A stretch of DNA of 35,402 bases, taken from assembly GCA_019192515.1 (NCBI GenBank), contig JAHCMM010000090.1, forward strand, positions 1-35,402, in the 5' to 3' direction. The notes beneath the pieces were generated by a model that was not told the origin of the DNA, did no database searches, and worked only from the letters and a program-made list of their open reading frames with translations. Source of the stretch: Cyclobacteriaceae bacterium SS2. GTDB taxonomy: Bacteria > Bacteroidota > Bacteroidia > Cytophagales > Cyclobacteriaceae. Positions 19,259-29,158 of the stretch are shown one piece after another. A program made the position numbers and the translations under genes. Position 1 is the first letter of the stretch, and every line of letters starts with the position of its first letter.

Positions 19259-19985
19259 TGATCAGTTGCATACCCAACTATCTACAAATCTATGGCTTAT
19301 AATTTGAAAATAAACAAGGGTTATGCAATCTTGTGCAATTTTTGTTGATAAGTCTTTTTATACACAAAATGGCCACATATTGCTGTAAATAAGGCATTTA
19401 TACAAATTTTTTGTAATCATAACTTGTAGCTTAATTGCAAATTTTGGACCATGAAAAAGTTGAAAAAAATGTTAATTTTTTTTAACCGTTAACTAAAATC
19501 ACTAAAAGACACATTATACAACCCTTTTTTGAACATTGCGGCTTTTTCGTAGAAATCAGCCATAATCTTAGGGTTCTTCTAACCCAGCTAACAAAAGAAC
19601 CATACTTAGAAGGAAATAGTCCCCACCAATGGTTAATCTATTGTCCAGGAATTTGATGTTTTAGAGATAAAAACATTAATTGTATCCTCATAGGCATCTC
19701 GCTCTATCTCAATACTTATCGATCTTGGTATATCTCAGAAACTGGCCTTTATAAATGATGGCCCTTGCCCTTTCCTCAGGCTATAGCCAGGAACTGCATG
19801 AAGTCGCTTCAGGAAGGTATGTTATCTAATTGGCTAGATTGATATATGCAACATTGTAGACGGTCATATTTCAGATGATCGAACAGAAGTTTGCCAGCAA
19901 ACTTGGTAAAAAAAGTATTGATGAAAAGTCCTGCTTTGCCAGTGCTTCAACAATCCTACATGTATTCCAAAACGATTCCTACAAC

Positions 19986-20780
19986 TCACAACTCCATCAC
20001 CTCGATCTTCCGGAAATGAATAGGGTGGCTTTCTGCCTGTAAAGAGATATAACCTTTGGAGATCAACAGGTTGTTTTCATCCGTGATGAGTTTTTGAGCA
20101 TCTGCATCTCTGGGATCCAGCTGAGGTTCTGTAAGCTCGAATACCAATTCACCATTCACATATTGTTTGATGGACTCGCTGCCCAGCACTTCCACTTCCA
20201 CGGTCACCCACTGGTCTCCATGAAAGGTCTTGGAAGAGGAGTTGATACAATGATTGGTAACCAATTCTCCATCTATCACCACATTGGTTCCGGGGGTACA
20301 TACATTGGCTGTGGTTCTCGGGTCATTGCCATTTCCTCCTAGCAGCTGACCTTCAATTGACACCGGAAAATCCTGATCAACTGCCATGGTTTTAGGATCC
20401 TGGCAATGCAGCATAATCCCATTATTTCTAAAAGCCCATCCTGGTCCATTGTTTACCTGATCATCTACGAACCTATACTCCACCCTGATCCTGTACCGGG
20501 AAAACTCTTCCTCATAAAAGATATGACCAAATTCTTCGTTGAAATCATCCCACTCATCATATGATATCTTCAACATCCCATCTTCTACCCGAAAAGTATT
20601 TCTTAGGTTTTCACCTAGTGGATAACCTGCAAATTTTGGTGTCCAGCCTGTCAGATCCTTACCATTAAAAATGGAGCGCCATTCATTCTTTTTGGGCCCG
20701 CAGGAATCAAAAAATAAGATGGTAATGATTAATAGAGTGATAGAGATTCCATCAAATGGTTTGATATGCTTAGTGGTCAT
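19986..20780 (-). CDS. DUF1080 (3-keto-disaccharide hydrolase-like) lipoprotein
   Basis: 264 aa; lipobox LFFDSC; EWRSIFNGKDLTGWTPKF, FRVEDGMLKI, NNGIMLHCQ and QLLGGNG motifs. Confidence 0.85.
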   Translation of the reverse strand: MTTKHIKPFDGISITLLIITILFFDSCGPKKNEWRSIFNGKDLTGWTPKFAGYPLGENLRNTFRVEDGMLKISYDEWDDFNEEFGHIFYEEEFSRYRIRVEYRFVDDQVNNGPGWAFRNNGIMLHCQDPKTMAVDQDFPVSIEGQLLGGNGNDPRTTANVCTPGTNVVIDGELVTNHCINSSSKTFHGDQWVTVEVEVLGSESIKQYVNGELVFELTEPQLDPRDADAQKLITDENNLLISKGYISLQAESHPIHFRKIEVMEL

Positions 20781-20791
20781 GTTGCTTGAGT

Positions 20792-22474
20792 TTAATTACG
20801 CCTTTTTCTTTTATAAAGAACTACAAATACAATGAATGCGGCTCCTAAAATAACAAAGCCCCAGTAACTTTTACTTTCATCCGGGACCTCTTCTATCCAC
20901 AGCAGTTGATTTACCTGCTGATTCAGTAAAATTTGCCTCTTACCTCCATTCCAGGTGACGATGACAGAATCTATCCTGGAAGCACTCCCTAGACCAAAAT
21001 GCGTAATGACAGAGTTTTGGGAGATATGTGAAGATCCCCCACCATCTATCTCCCGGATCATCTTCAATTGACCGGAAACGACCTTCACCCTCGACCCCAA
21101 ACCATTAAGTTCGGATTGGTTTCCCTTCAAACCTACTTTCAGCCAGTTTCCGGTTTCCGAATCATTTCTGAATAAATGAGTCCTGGATTCAACCGGATAA
21201 TCTTTTACCGCTTCCTGATTCACAACCAACAAATCCATGTCCCCATCATTCTCCAGGTCAAATATGACGGACCCTCTGCCCAACCCGTAATCAGCCACGC
21301 CAGCAAATGAGGCGATCTCCTCAAATTTTTCTCCTTTGTTTTCAAATAAATAATCCGCCATCGGCACACAATTGGGGTTTAGGTCTCCATTGGCAACAAA
21401 AAGATCCAGATCGCCATCCTGATCGAAATCTGCAAAATTTGCCCCCCAGCTGATGGTGTAATAGAAAGTACCCAGCTCTTTAGCGAGGTCCATGAACTTA
21501 CCATCCCGGAATCCCATAAACCTGTTGAACTTGATATTTGTAATGAAATAATCTAACCGCTCATCGTTGTTGTAGTCGCCCACTGCAGCGGTCATTGCAT
21601 TGATCTTCAGGTCCATATCAAAATCCTTCTCAACATAGCTAAATGAAGATTTTGGATAGTTGTTTCGCAGTAAATAATTGGGTTTTGCTTTATAACCAAA
21701 GTCATGGATCACATACAGGTCCTGATCTCCATCATTATCAAAGTCTGTAAACACTCCACCAAAACCAAACCCACGATGATCCAGACCATAATCATCATAT
21801 ACATTTTCAAATTCAGTTCCTCCTTTATTTTTGAGCAGATAACCATGAGCTGTTCTGCTGGCATTTACAATGGTAGCATCGTTGATTTCGTAAAGTGGTC
21901 CATCATATTCCTGGAAGTAATTACCTACATACAAATCAGGATACCCATCTACATTAAAGTCACCAAATGCCGCTCCTGTGCTAAAGGAATTTAGGTTAGC
22001 CAACTGATATTCTGCTGTTGCATTCCTGAAGGTATTATCTCCATTATTTAAGAAAAGCAGGTTGATGGCTCGTGGTATGACCTGCACACTGTCGGTGGAT
22101 GTATTGGTTGTGATGAAAAGATCCCTCCAGCCATCACGATTCACATCGGCCGATACCACTCCTTGAGTCACAAAGTGATTGGTGTATTCCAGACCAGACC
22201 CTTCGAAAATATCCCTGAATTTACCTCCTTCGTTTAGGTATAGCTTATCCTGATTAACCCCACTGGTAAGGTACAGGTCCTCAAATCCATCATTGTTTAC
22301 GTCAAATACGCAAATTCCTCCCCCGAATAGGCCCTGGTATACTTTGAAATAATGGTCTATCCCCGCGGAGTCTGTTACATCCGTAAATTTGATCTGCGCA
22401 TTTATGAGTGTGGTGCTTAGCAGAAATGCAAACACTACACCCCATCGCAATGCATGTATCAGTTTTTTCTCCAC
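20792..22474 (-). CDS. CRTAC1-like FG-GAP/VCBS protein with C-terminal ASPIC/UnbV domain and terminal TM + KRKRRN tail
   Basis: 560 aa; signal peptide; repeats DVNNDGFEDLYLTSG, DVNRDGWRDLFITTN, DFDNDGDQDLYVIHD; C-terminal GLGSRVKVVSG...SVITHFGLGSASRIDSVIVTWNGGKRQIL; SYWGFVILGAAFIVFVVLYKRKRRN. Confidence 0.9.
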   Translation of the reverse strand: MEKKLIHALRWGVVFAFLLSTTLINAQIKFTDVTDSAGIDHYFKVYQGLFGGGICVFDVNNDGFEDLYLTSGVNQDKLYLNEGGKFRDIFEGSGLEYTNHFVTQGVVSADVNRDGWRDLFITTNTSTDSVQVIPRAINLLFLNNGDNTFRNATAEYQLANLNSFSTGAAFGDFNVDGYPDLYVGNYFQEYDGPLYEINDATIVNASRTAHGYLLKNKGGTEFENVYDDYGLDHRGFGFGGVFTDFDNDGDQDLYVIHDFGYKAKPNYLLRNNYPKSSFSYVEKDFDMDLKINAMTAAVGDYNNDERLDYFITNIKFNRFMGFRDGKFMDLAKELGTFYYTISWGANFADFDQDGDLDLFVANGDLNPNCVPMADYLFENKGEKFEEIASFAGVADYGLGRGSVIFDLENDGDMDLLVVNQEAVKDYPVESRTHLFRNDSETGNWLKVGLKGNQSELNGLGSRVKVVSGQLKMIREIDGGGSSHISQNSVITHFGLGSASRIDSVIVTWNGGKRQILLNQQVNQLLWIEEVPDESKSYWGFVILGAAFIVFVVLYKRKRRN

Positions 22475-23817
22475 TGAAGGTTGTTTACATTTTCAGCAAT
22501 CTTTTTCCCTTCTCTCAATCCCACGTTATTGTCCTGAGGTACATGGATACCTCCATAAAACCTGGAGTCTGCTGTTTCCTGGGCAGCTCCCCAAAATGTG
22601 GTAAAAGAACGCTGCCTGAAATCAACATCACGAAGCTCATCACGCTCTCTCCCTACATGTGCACTATCCGTGAAAATAAATTCCTTACCATATAGATCTT
22701 CCAGTACAGTAGCAGCCGTGGCGGCCTGGATAGCATGCCCGGAAGGGAATGCCGGAAATGGAGGGTCAGGCCAGAACGATTCCCACTCCTGATCGATAAA
22801 CCTGGGGATATAGGTGTTAGGCCTTTCGGAAAAGAAATGATATTTCCATTTCCAGCAATTGATAAACGCATCTGCTACCGCAATCCCTACCCTCGCATAG
22901 GTTTCTGCTGCCTCTACTAAATTAGGCTGGTTTTTTCTTACGGCTATAGAAGCTATATAGTAAGAATGCCCTGGAGGAGTAAAAGTGACATCGGGATCAT
23001 CACCCCACCAAATGGCTATCTCCTTGTCTTCCTGTGTCAGCCGCTTATCCATTTCATAAACGGCCATAAACTGCTTGTAATATTCAGAACCAGGCGTCGT
23101 GTCATAAGGAATCATATACGGAATGGCAATGGTGTCATTCCCAGGTGCAAATCGTCTATTCTCTCCCCAATATGGGTGCAACGGATGATGACTGATGGAT
23201 TGTGAATACAATGGTGGCTCCCAGGATCCTGGATGCTCAGGGTGGACCCAATCCTTATCAAAATTTCGCAGGTATGCTCGGTGTCCGCCATCAGTCAATG
23301 ACCAGTTGAAAATGCTTTGAGCGACTGACTTACCAAATGCCACGGACCGGTCAACAATAATATCATCGCTGACCATGGATAACCTAGAATCCAGAATAGC
23401 ATTTTCCAGGGAATCAATCTTAGCCTTGTTTTCATCAGATGTTTGATTGTAAACCAACCTGATAATTTGGGCCTGGGCTGCGTTCATAGACAATATCCAG
23501 TCGATATCCTCATCATTTGCTGGAACAGGTAACGAGTCAAAACCGATCAGTTGTCCCTTTAATGAATTATGCGAGTCAAATCCATGCACCACAGACTCAT
23601 ACATAGTCAGACCGATATACCCAAAACATCTGGAAGCATAGGTTGGAGTATTGAGAGGTGTATATTGTGTAACATACAAGGCCAAATCAGCCCATTTTGA
23701 AGCAATTTCATATCCTGGGGTTGGGACTTGTTCGATATCCTGACATCTTGTGAAAAAAAGGACAACCAGCAGAACCACACCAATTGTTGGATAATTGAAT
23801 TTAGAGATAAGCTTCAT
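22459..23817 (-). CDS. Vanadium-dependent haloperoxidase (PAP2 superfamily) lipoprotein
   Basis: 452 aa; lipobox LFFTRC; full vanadate-binding set KYHFFSERP (KX6RP), PPFPAFPSGH (PSGH), SRFYGGIHVPQD (SRX5HX3D). Confidence 0.92.
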   Translation of the reverse strand: MKLISKFNYPTIGVVLLVVLFFTRCQDIEQVPTPGYEIASKWADLALYVTQYTPLNTPTYASRCFGYIGLTMYESVVHGFDSHNSLKGQLIGFDSLPVPANDEDIDWILSMNAAQAQIIRLVYNQTSDENKAKIDSLENAILDSRLSMVSDDIIVDRSVAFGKSVAQSIFNWSLTDGGHRAYLRNFDKDWVHPEHPGSWEPPLYSQSISHHPLHPYWGENRRFAPGNDTIAIPYMIPYDTTPGSEYYKQFMAVYEMDKRLTQEDKEIAIWWGDDPDVTFTPPGHSYYIASIAVRKNQPNLVEAAETYARVGIAVADAFINCWKWKYHFFSERPNTYIPRFIDQEWESFWPDPPFPAFPSGHAIQAATAATVLEDLYGKEFIFTDSAHVGRERDELRDVDFRQRSFTTFWGAAQETADSRFYGGIHVPQDNNVGLREGKKIAENVNNLQWRKN

Positions 23818-26800
23818 TGCACTAATCGGCTTTTGACTTGATAGGCTTTAACTGATGATTGATTCCTGGCAAACAGGAATAGGTCATCAATCTGAATAAC
23901 TTTCCTAATGTCTCCTGTCAGATTTAAACCGGAATTCAGCTGATTTACATAGCTAAATTGTCCGTTTCCATTACCCTGAAAGAGCATACCGTAGTTAGCA
24001 TCTGCTTTCCCTAACCTCAATTTCATACTGCTGTTGTTCCCACACAGCAACAAATCCTGATGACCATCCTGGTTATAGTCCAGCACATTGATGGTATAAA
24101 CCGGAGCAAACTGGGCTTGCATGGGGAGTTCCACATTTCGGTACTTCCCGTTTTCGCTAAGGAAAACAGAGGTTTTCAACTCATTGATCTCCAGCTTTTT
24201 GGCATTATCCAATTCCTCCTGAGTGAAAATATCGCTGATGGTCTCATCTGCAAAACTCTCATAGGACGTATATTTTGACTTGTACCTGGGAATCTGGTTT
24301 CTTAGCTCATCTCTGGTGAGGTCAGGGTAAGAGACTCCCTGGATGTAGTAACAAAAGATCGGATCGATATCCCCATTCTGATCAAAATCATCAAAATAGA
24401 GTTCTCCAGGTTCCTGATCCGAAACTTTAAACTGTAGGTTCTCCCCCATATTGCCGACAACCAGATCAGGGACTCCATCCCTATTGAAGTCTCCTGTCTC
24501 GATGACATTCCACAATCCCCTATACTCCTTGTCAAAATAACGATCAGATACATCGCTCAGAGAACTGCCTGTATTTTCAAACACCCGTACCGACATCCAA
24601 TCCCCTACTACCACTAATTCAGACTTACCATCACCATTTAGATCGGTAGCGATTGCATCCGTTACCATGCCTATGCTTGCCAATTCCTTTGACACTTCAA
24701 GCGTTTTATCTTCAAAATTTCCCGACCCATCATTGATCAGTACATAACTTGGAGGAGCTTCGGGATATTTCCCCGGTATCACACGTCCCCCAATAAACAG
24801 GTCATCATAACCATCTCCATTGATGTCCAGATTCACTGCAACAGATGAACTGGTAAGTATTTCAGGGAGTTCGACTTTTTTAAAGTTGCCTGAGCCATCA
24901 TTTAAATAAACCCGATCCTGCAGTGCCGGATCATCCTGCTTGAACAGGTGATACCCACCACTTGCCACATAAATATCCGGGAATCCATCCTTGTTGGCAT
25001 CAAAAACCAGCACATCAGTATCCACACTGGCTTTATCAGCTTCAAAAGCAGCGCCATTTCCCAGTACAAACTTTTTACTCCTCGTCTGGAAATACAGTCG
25101 AGCTGCCTGACCCTGCCCTCCTCCAATAAATATATCCTCCAGACCATCACCATTAAAATCGGCTTTACGCATGGTAGGACCTACCGCAGAGAATTGACTT
25201 GGCAACAACAACTGACGATTAAAGTCTCTCACAGTCACTTTTGCGTGGCCAAAATTAATAGGCGATCTCACCTCAGTAAACCAGGAATCATCTGTCTTTA
25301 TACCAGCAGATCCTTTTTTCGTTGATTCTGACTCCTGGATAACCACTCTGGTATTGGTGGGCTGGTTATACAATACAGACCTTTTCCCTCCCGGCCAATC
25401 TACCACGAGAGAATCGAGAACAGTCAAACTGTCTACTCCAAAATGCAGAACAGGAGAGACTGAAGACAGGTAACCCCTTACCGGATACTGCTCCAAAATC
25501 TGAAAGTTATTTTTGGCAAACAGGGAAACCTGGGCACCAACACCATCTGTATTGAGTCCTTCTCCTTTAAGTTCTAACTGAATGAAACGCTTTTTGGACG
25601 TGGATAGGTTTTCATAGACAAATGCAGGTTTATTGATATTATTGACCACCAAATCCAGGTCTCCATCATTATCAAGATCTGCATAGGCAGCACCATTGCT
25701 GTTGGCAATGTGCTCCAAACCCCAGTCAGTGGTTACATTGGAATAATTGATGTCCCCCGACTTTTTATACATATAGTTTGAGATGTCGGTAGAGGGCATC
25801 TGTTCAATAATTTTGAGGACATCTTCCCGTTGTATTCTTCCTCTCTTCTCAACATAGGAGTTCATGTAGTTGATAAAATCCAGGTTTGTATAATCCCGGT
25901 GGTATCCATTAGTAATAAAGAGGTCTTTCCATCCATCATTGTCATAGTCCGCTGCAAGTGCAGCCCATGACCAGTCGGTATTAGAAATACCAGCTATCTG
26001 ACCAACTTCACTGAAAGTAGTATTCCCATTATTCAACTGAAGCATATTGCGCATAAACTGGTAATGGAAACCGGTATTGAGGTTATGCTCAAACTTGTCG
26101 TAATTGTCCGGGGCAAGCAGAAGCTTTTGCCTTCTGTTGTCTTCTGGCAGCATATCCAGGGTGATGATATCCATATGGCCATCATTGTTGATATCTACTA
26201 CATCATTTCCCATGGAGAAATGACTACTATGACCAATGGACTCCTCCAAACTATTGTAGAATGTTCCATCCTGATTATTGATATACAAATAATCCGGCAC
26301 AGCGTAGTCATTGGAAACATAAAAGTCTGGCCATCCATCTTTATTAAGATCACTTATGCCGATTCCAAGCCCATACGTAAGCTGAGAACCGTTGATACCT
26401 GCCTTTTCCGTGATATCGGTAAACTTACCATTTTGCTGATTGTACAGCCTGATTCCCCGCATGGGGTCATCTACCGCAAATAATTCTTTCGTTTGCTGTT
26501 CATTAAGGATAGGGAGATTTCTAGGATTATGATTAAGCAGCAAAACATCCAGATCACCATCCAGATCATAATCAAGAAAATAGGCTTGGTTGCTAAAAGC
26601 CCTGCTGGCCAAACCGTAGTCCTCTGCCATTTCTTTGAAAAGGGGGACACCGTTTTCATCATTTCCCTGGTTGATGAAAAGCTCATTACGTCGTTTTTCC
26701 TCGGGCAAAGTACCTGAATAGCATAGATAGATATCCAGTCTGCCATCGCCATTGATGTCAATTATACTTGCCCCGGTTTTCCATGGACCTGGTCTGCCAG

Positions 26801-27155
26801 TGACACCAGACTTTGCTGTAATGTCTTTAAACTTCAATCCTGAGGATCCACTATTCAGGTATAATTTATTGGACTCCATATTGGAGGTAAAATAGATATC
26901 CACGAATCCATCGGCATTCAGATCACCTACGGCTACCCCTCCTCCATTGTAGAAATATTCATACATGAGAATATTGGTATTAAGCCCCTCCCTGAGATTA
27001 TTCGAGAAGGTAATTAGTGAACTATCAGGAGGGACAAGCCTGAAAAGTTTATCCTGATTTTCCGATACTTCACGGGATTCTTGTTGCTTACAGCTTATGA
27101 ATGCTACAAACGCCAGAAGAATGCTTAGCCAAAATTGGTTTTTAGACGTCATCAA
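23814..27155 (-). CDS. Large FG-GAP/VCBS repeat lipoprotein with internal ASPIC/UnbV domain
   Basis: 1113 aa; lipobox AFISC; many DxNxDGxxD repeats (DINGDGRLDIYLCYSG, DYDLDGDLDVLLLNHN, DLNKDGWPDFYVSND); UnbV-like GVGAQVSLF...VSPVLHFGVDSLTVLDSLVVDWPGGKRSVL in mid-protein, then a second repeat set. Confidence 0.9.
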   Translation of the reverse strand: MMTSKNQFWLSILLAFVAFISCKQQESREVSENQDKLFRLVPPDSSLITFSNNLREGLNTNILMYEYFYNGGGVAVGDLNADGFVDIYFTSNMESNKLYLNSGSSGLKFKDITAKSGVTGRPGPWKTGASIIDINGDGRLDIYLCYSGTLPEEKRRNELFINQGNDENGVPLFKEMAEDYGLASRAFSNQAYFLDYDLDGDLDVLLLNHNPRNLPILNEQQTKELFAVDDPMRGIRLYNQQNGKFTDITEKAGINGSQLTYGLGIGISDLNKDGWPDFYVSNDYAVPDYLYINNQDGTFYNSLEESIGHSSHFSMGNDVVDINNDGHMDIITLDMLPEDNRRQKLLLAPDNYDKFEHNLNTGFHYQFMRNMLQLNNGNTTFSEVGQIAGISNTDWSWAALAADYDNDGWKDLFITNGYHRDYTNLDFINYMNSYVEKRGRIQREDVLKIIEQMPSTDISNYMYKKSGDINYSNVTTDWGLEHIANSNGAAYADLDNDGDLDLVVNNINKPAFVYENLSTSKKRFIQLELKGEGLNTDGVGAQVSLFAKNNFQILEQYPVRGYLSSVSPVLHFGVDSLTVLDSLVVDWPGGKRSVLYNQPTNTRVVIQESESTKKGSAGIKTDDSWFTEVRSPINFGHAKVTVRDFNRQLLLPSQFSAVGPTMRKADFNGDGLEDIFIGGGQGQAARLYFQTRSKKFVLGNGAAFEADKASVDTDVLVFDANKDGFPDIYVASGGYHLFKQDDPALQDRVYLNDGSGNFKKVELPEILTSSSVAVNLDINGDGYDDLFIGGRVIPGKYPEAPPSYVLINDGSGNFEDKTLEVSKELASIGMVTDAIATDLNGDGKSELVVVGDWMSVRVFENTGSSLSDVSDRYFDKEYRGLWNVIETGDFNRDGVPDLVVGNMGENLQFKVSDQEPGELYFDDFDQNGDIDPIFCYYIQGVSYPDLTRDELRNQIPRYKSKYTSYESFADETISDIFTQEELDNAKKLEINELKTSVFLSENGKYRNVELPMQAQFAPVYTINVLDYNQDGHQDLLLCGNNSSMKLRLGKADANYGMLFQGNGNGQFSYVNQLNSGLNLTGDIRKVIQIDDLFLFARNQSSVKAYQVKSRLVQ

Positions 27156-27192
27156 GTCGTTGGTAATTATTTTCTCATATATATAAAGTTAA

Positions 27193-27231
27193 ACACCTCC
27201 GGCTCAAATCAATGATTTGCTCCGAAGGTGT
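27193..27231 (-). promoter_or_regulatory. Extended intercistronic hairpin between susD-like and FG-GAP genes (candidate attenuator / processing site)
   Basis: ACACCTCCGG ct CAAATC aat GATTTG ct CCGAAGGTGT: 10 bp with one mismatch plus 6 bp perfect; on the minus strand it is followed by TTTAACTTTATATAT. Confidence 0.65.
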
Positions 27232-27255
27232 AATAAACCAATTAACCTAAAACTC

Positions 27256-29151
27256 TTAATATCCGGGATTCTGTATCAACAGATCATTTCTATTGATCTC
27301 ATCCCTGCTAATCGGACGATAATACATCTTATCGTTCCACACTCTCGTTTCATTTTCTACATTATCCACCACGGTATAGGTATAATCATATCGGGTAGGG
27401 TCATGGGCATATCTGGTAGTTGGTAACATGCCTGGTTTCAAATCTGCTGTTACCTGAATGGACTTAATTCCCCGCCCAAGTTCAGTACCAATCATCCATC
27501 TCCTTCCATCATGATACCTGTGCTCTTCATAAGCTAGCTCAATCCTTCGCTCATTTCTCAGACGATCCATCAAAGCTGCTCCAGAATCATTAATTCCAGG
27601 CATACCTGCCCTAAACCTGACTTTATTGATCCAATCTCTGGCCTCCTGCTCCTGACCCAGCTCAATGCAGGCCTCAGCGTATAGAAATGCCATCTCTGTG
27701 TACCTGATAAATGGCCATGGAATTACCTGGGCATTTGATTGATTATCTGGTAAAGCCGGATCGGGATCAATAAACTTACGGGTATAGTAATGGGTCCTGG
27801 TACCATTCCAGTCTTCGACTGATGACTTCCTGGTATCTACTCCATTTATTGTAATAGGCTCTCCCGAAACCGGATCACGGCCCTCGTAAAATCCTGTCTG
27901 AATTTGATTAACTGAATCGTAACTCACTACATCATCTGGTCGCGGTTTCCAGCTGGCTCCATCATATAGGATGGTGGCATAAAACCGGGGATCCCTGTTG
28001 TCGTATGGCGCTGCAGCATGAGTCGGGTTACCCCAGTCAAATTCAGAACCATCCATCATTTCATAGTCATCTACAAGTTGTTGGATCGGTGTATTACCTG
28101 CCCAGTTGTGATATCCATTCGGACCATTATTGATACCATAGTGGATACCTCCTAATGGCCAGGCACTCTCCTGAGTATACAATGGTGTATGTGTCCTCTG
28201 GAAAATCAGTTCTATCGCTGCTGTTGCGTCACCTATCGCACTTTGTCCACCCATTGCTATGGATACATAGTTTGCTTCACCTTCTTCAGGGGTAACAGGC
28301 GCGGTAAGATTCATTTTATAACCCGATGTAGCATCAAGCACTGCTTTTGCTGCTGTTTGGGCAGCTGTCCACCGATCCGTCTGATTTCCAGAAGTATAGG
28401 CCACCAACTCAATGTTGTTGTAGCCAGCCAAAACACTTGAATTAGCTTGTGCGGTAGTTGCATCATGCAAATCACTGGCAGCATACGCTAAAACACGCGC
28501 CTTCAAAGCCATTGCACTTATTCTTGAAGCTCGTCCGGCAGTAACATCTTTACCTGTCAATAAAGTTGTAGCCTGATCCAAATCTGCGACAATAGCATCA
28601 ACACACTCAGCAAAAGTATTTCTGGCTATGGCATAATCTTCATCTAGACCATAAGGCTCCAAAATGAGTGGAACACCACCATAATACCTAAGTAATTGAT
28701 GATAATAGTAAGCTCTTAGAAAAAAAGCTTCACCTAACAATCGATCTCTCAAGGTTTCATCAAATGTAGCTTCTGGTAAGTTGGCAATGGCCACATTAGC
28801 TTCCCTTATAGCCAGGTACATATTACCCCATTCATATGTTCCACTGATCCAGGCTAAAGAACCAGGACTTTCAGTACCCTCGGTAAAACGATCAATGTTA
28901 CGTCCAGCATGGGTAAACATGGCTTCATCAGTAATGGATGCCAATGCCTGCTCTTCAAATCCACCATATCCCAGGAAGGAATAAACATTATAAACGAATG
29001 CCTGAGAAAGTGGTCCATCAGACCAGACAGCCTCACTGGAGACTTTATCTAATGGTTGCGTATTCAAAAATCCTTCATCACACGACCAGGGGAGCGCCAC
29101 GCAAACAGTTATAATTAAAATATTTATTGCTTTTTTCATTTTAATCTTCAT
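27256..29151 (-). CDS. RagB/SusD-family nutrient-binding outer-membrane lipoprotein
   Basis: 631 aa; lipobox LPWSC; FLNTQPLDKVSSEAVW, EAFFLRAYYYHQLLRYYGGVPLI, LRNERRIELAYEEHRYHDGRRWM. Confidence 0.95.
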   Translation of the reverse strand: MKIKMKKAINILIITVCVALPWSCDEGFLNTQPLDKVSSEAVWSDGPLSQAFVYNVYSFLGYGGFEEQALASITDEAMFTHAGRNIDRFTEGTESPGSLAWISGTYEWGNMYLAIREANVAIANLPEATFDETLRDRLLGEAFFLRAYYYHQLLRYYGGVPLILEPYGLDEDYAIARNTFAECVDAIVADLDQATTLLTGKDVTAGRASRISAMALKARVLAYAASDLHDATTAQANSSVLAGYNNIELVAYTSGNQTDRWTAAQTAAKAVLDATSGYKMNLTAPVTPEEGEANYVSIAMGGQSAIGDATAAIELIFQRTHTPLYTQESAWPLGGIHYGINNGPNGYHNWAGNTPIQQLVDDYEMMDGSEFDWGNPTHAAAPYDNRDPRFYATILYDGASWKPRPDDVVSYDSVNQIQTGFYEGRDPVSGEPITINGVDTRKSSVEDWNGTRTHYYTRKFIDPDPALPDNQSNAQVIPWPFIRYTEMAFLYAEACIELGQEQEARDWINKVRFRAGMPGINDSGAALMDRLRNERRIELAYEEHRYHDGRRWMIGTELGRGIKSIQVTADLKPGMLPTTRYAHDPTRYDYTYTVVDNVENETRVWNDKMYYRPISRDEINRNDLLIQNPGY

Positions 29152-29158
29152 TTAAAGG

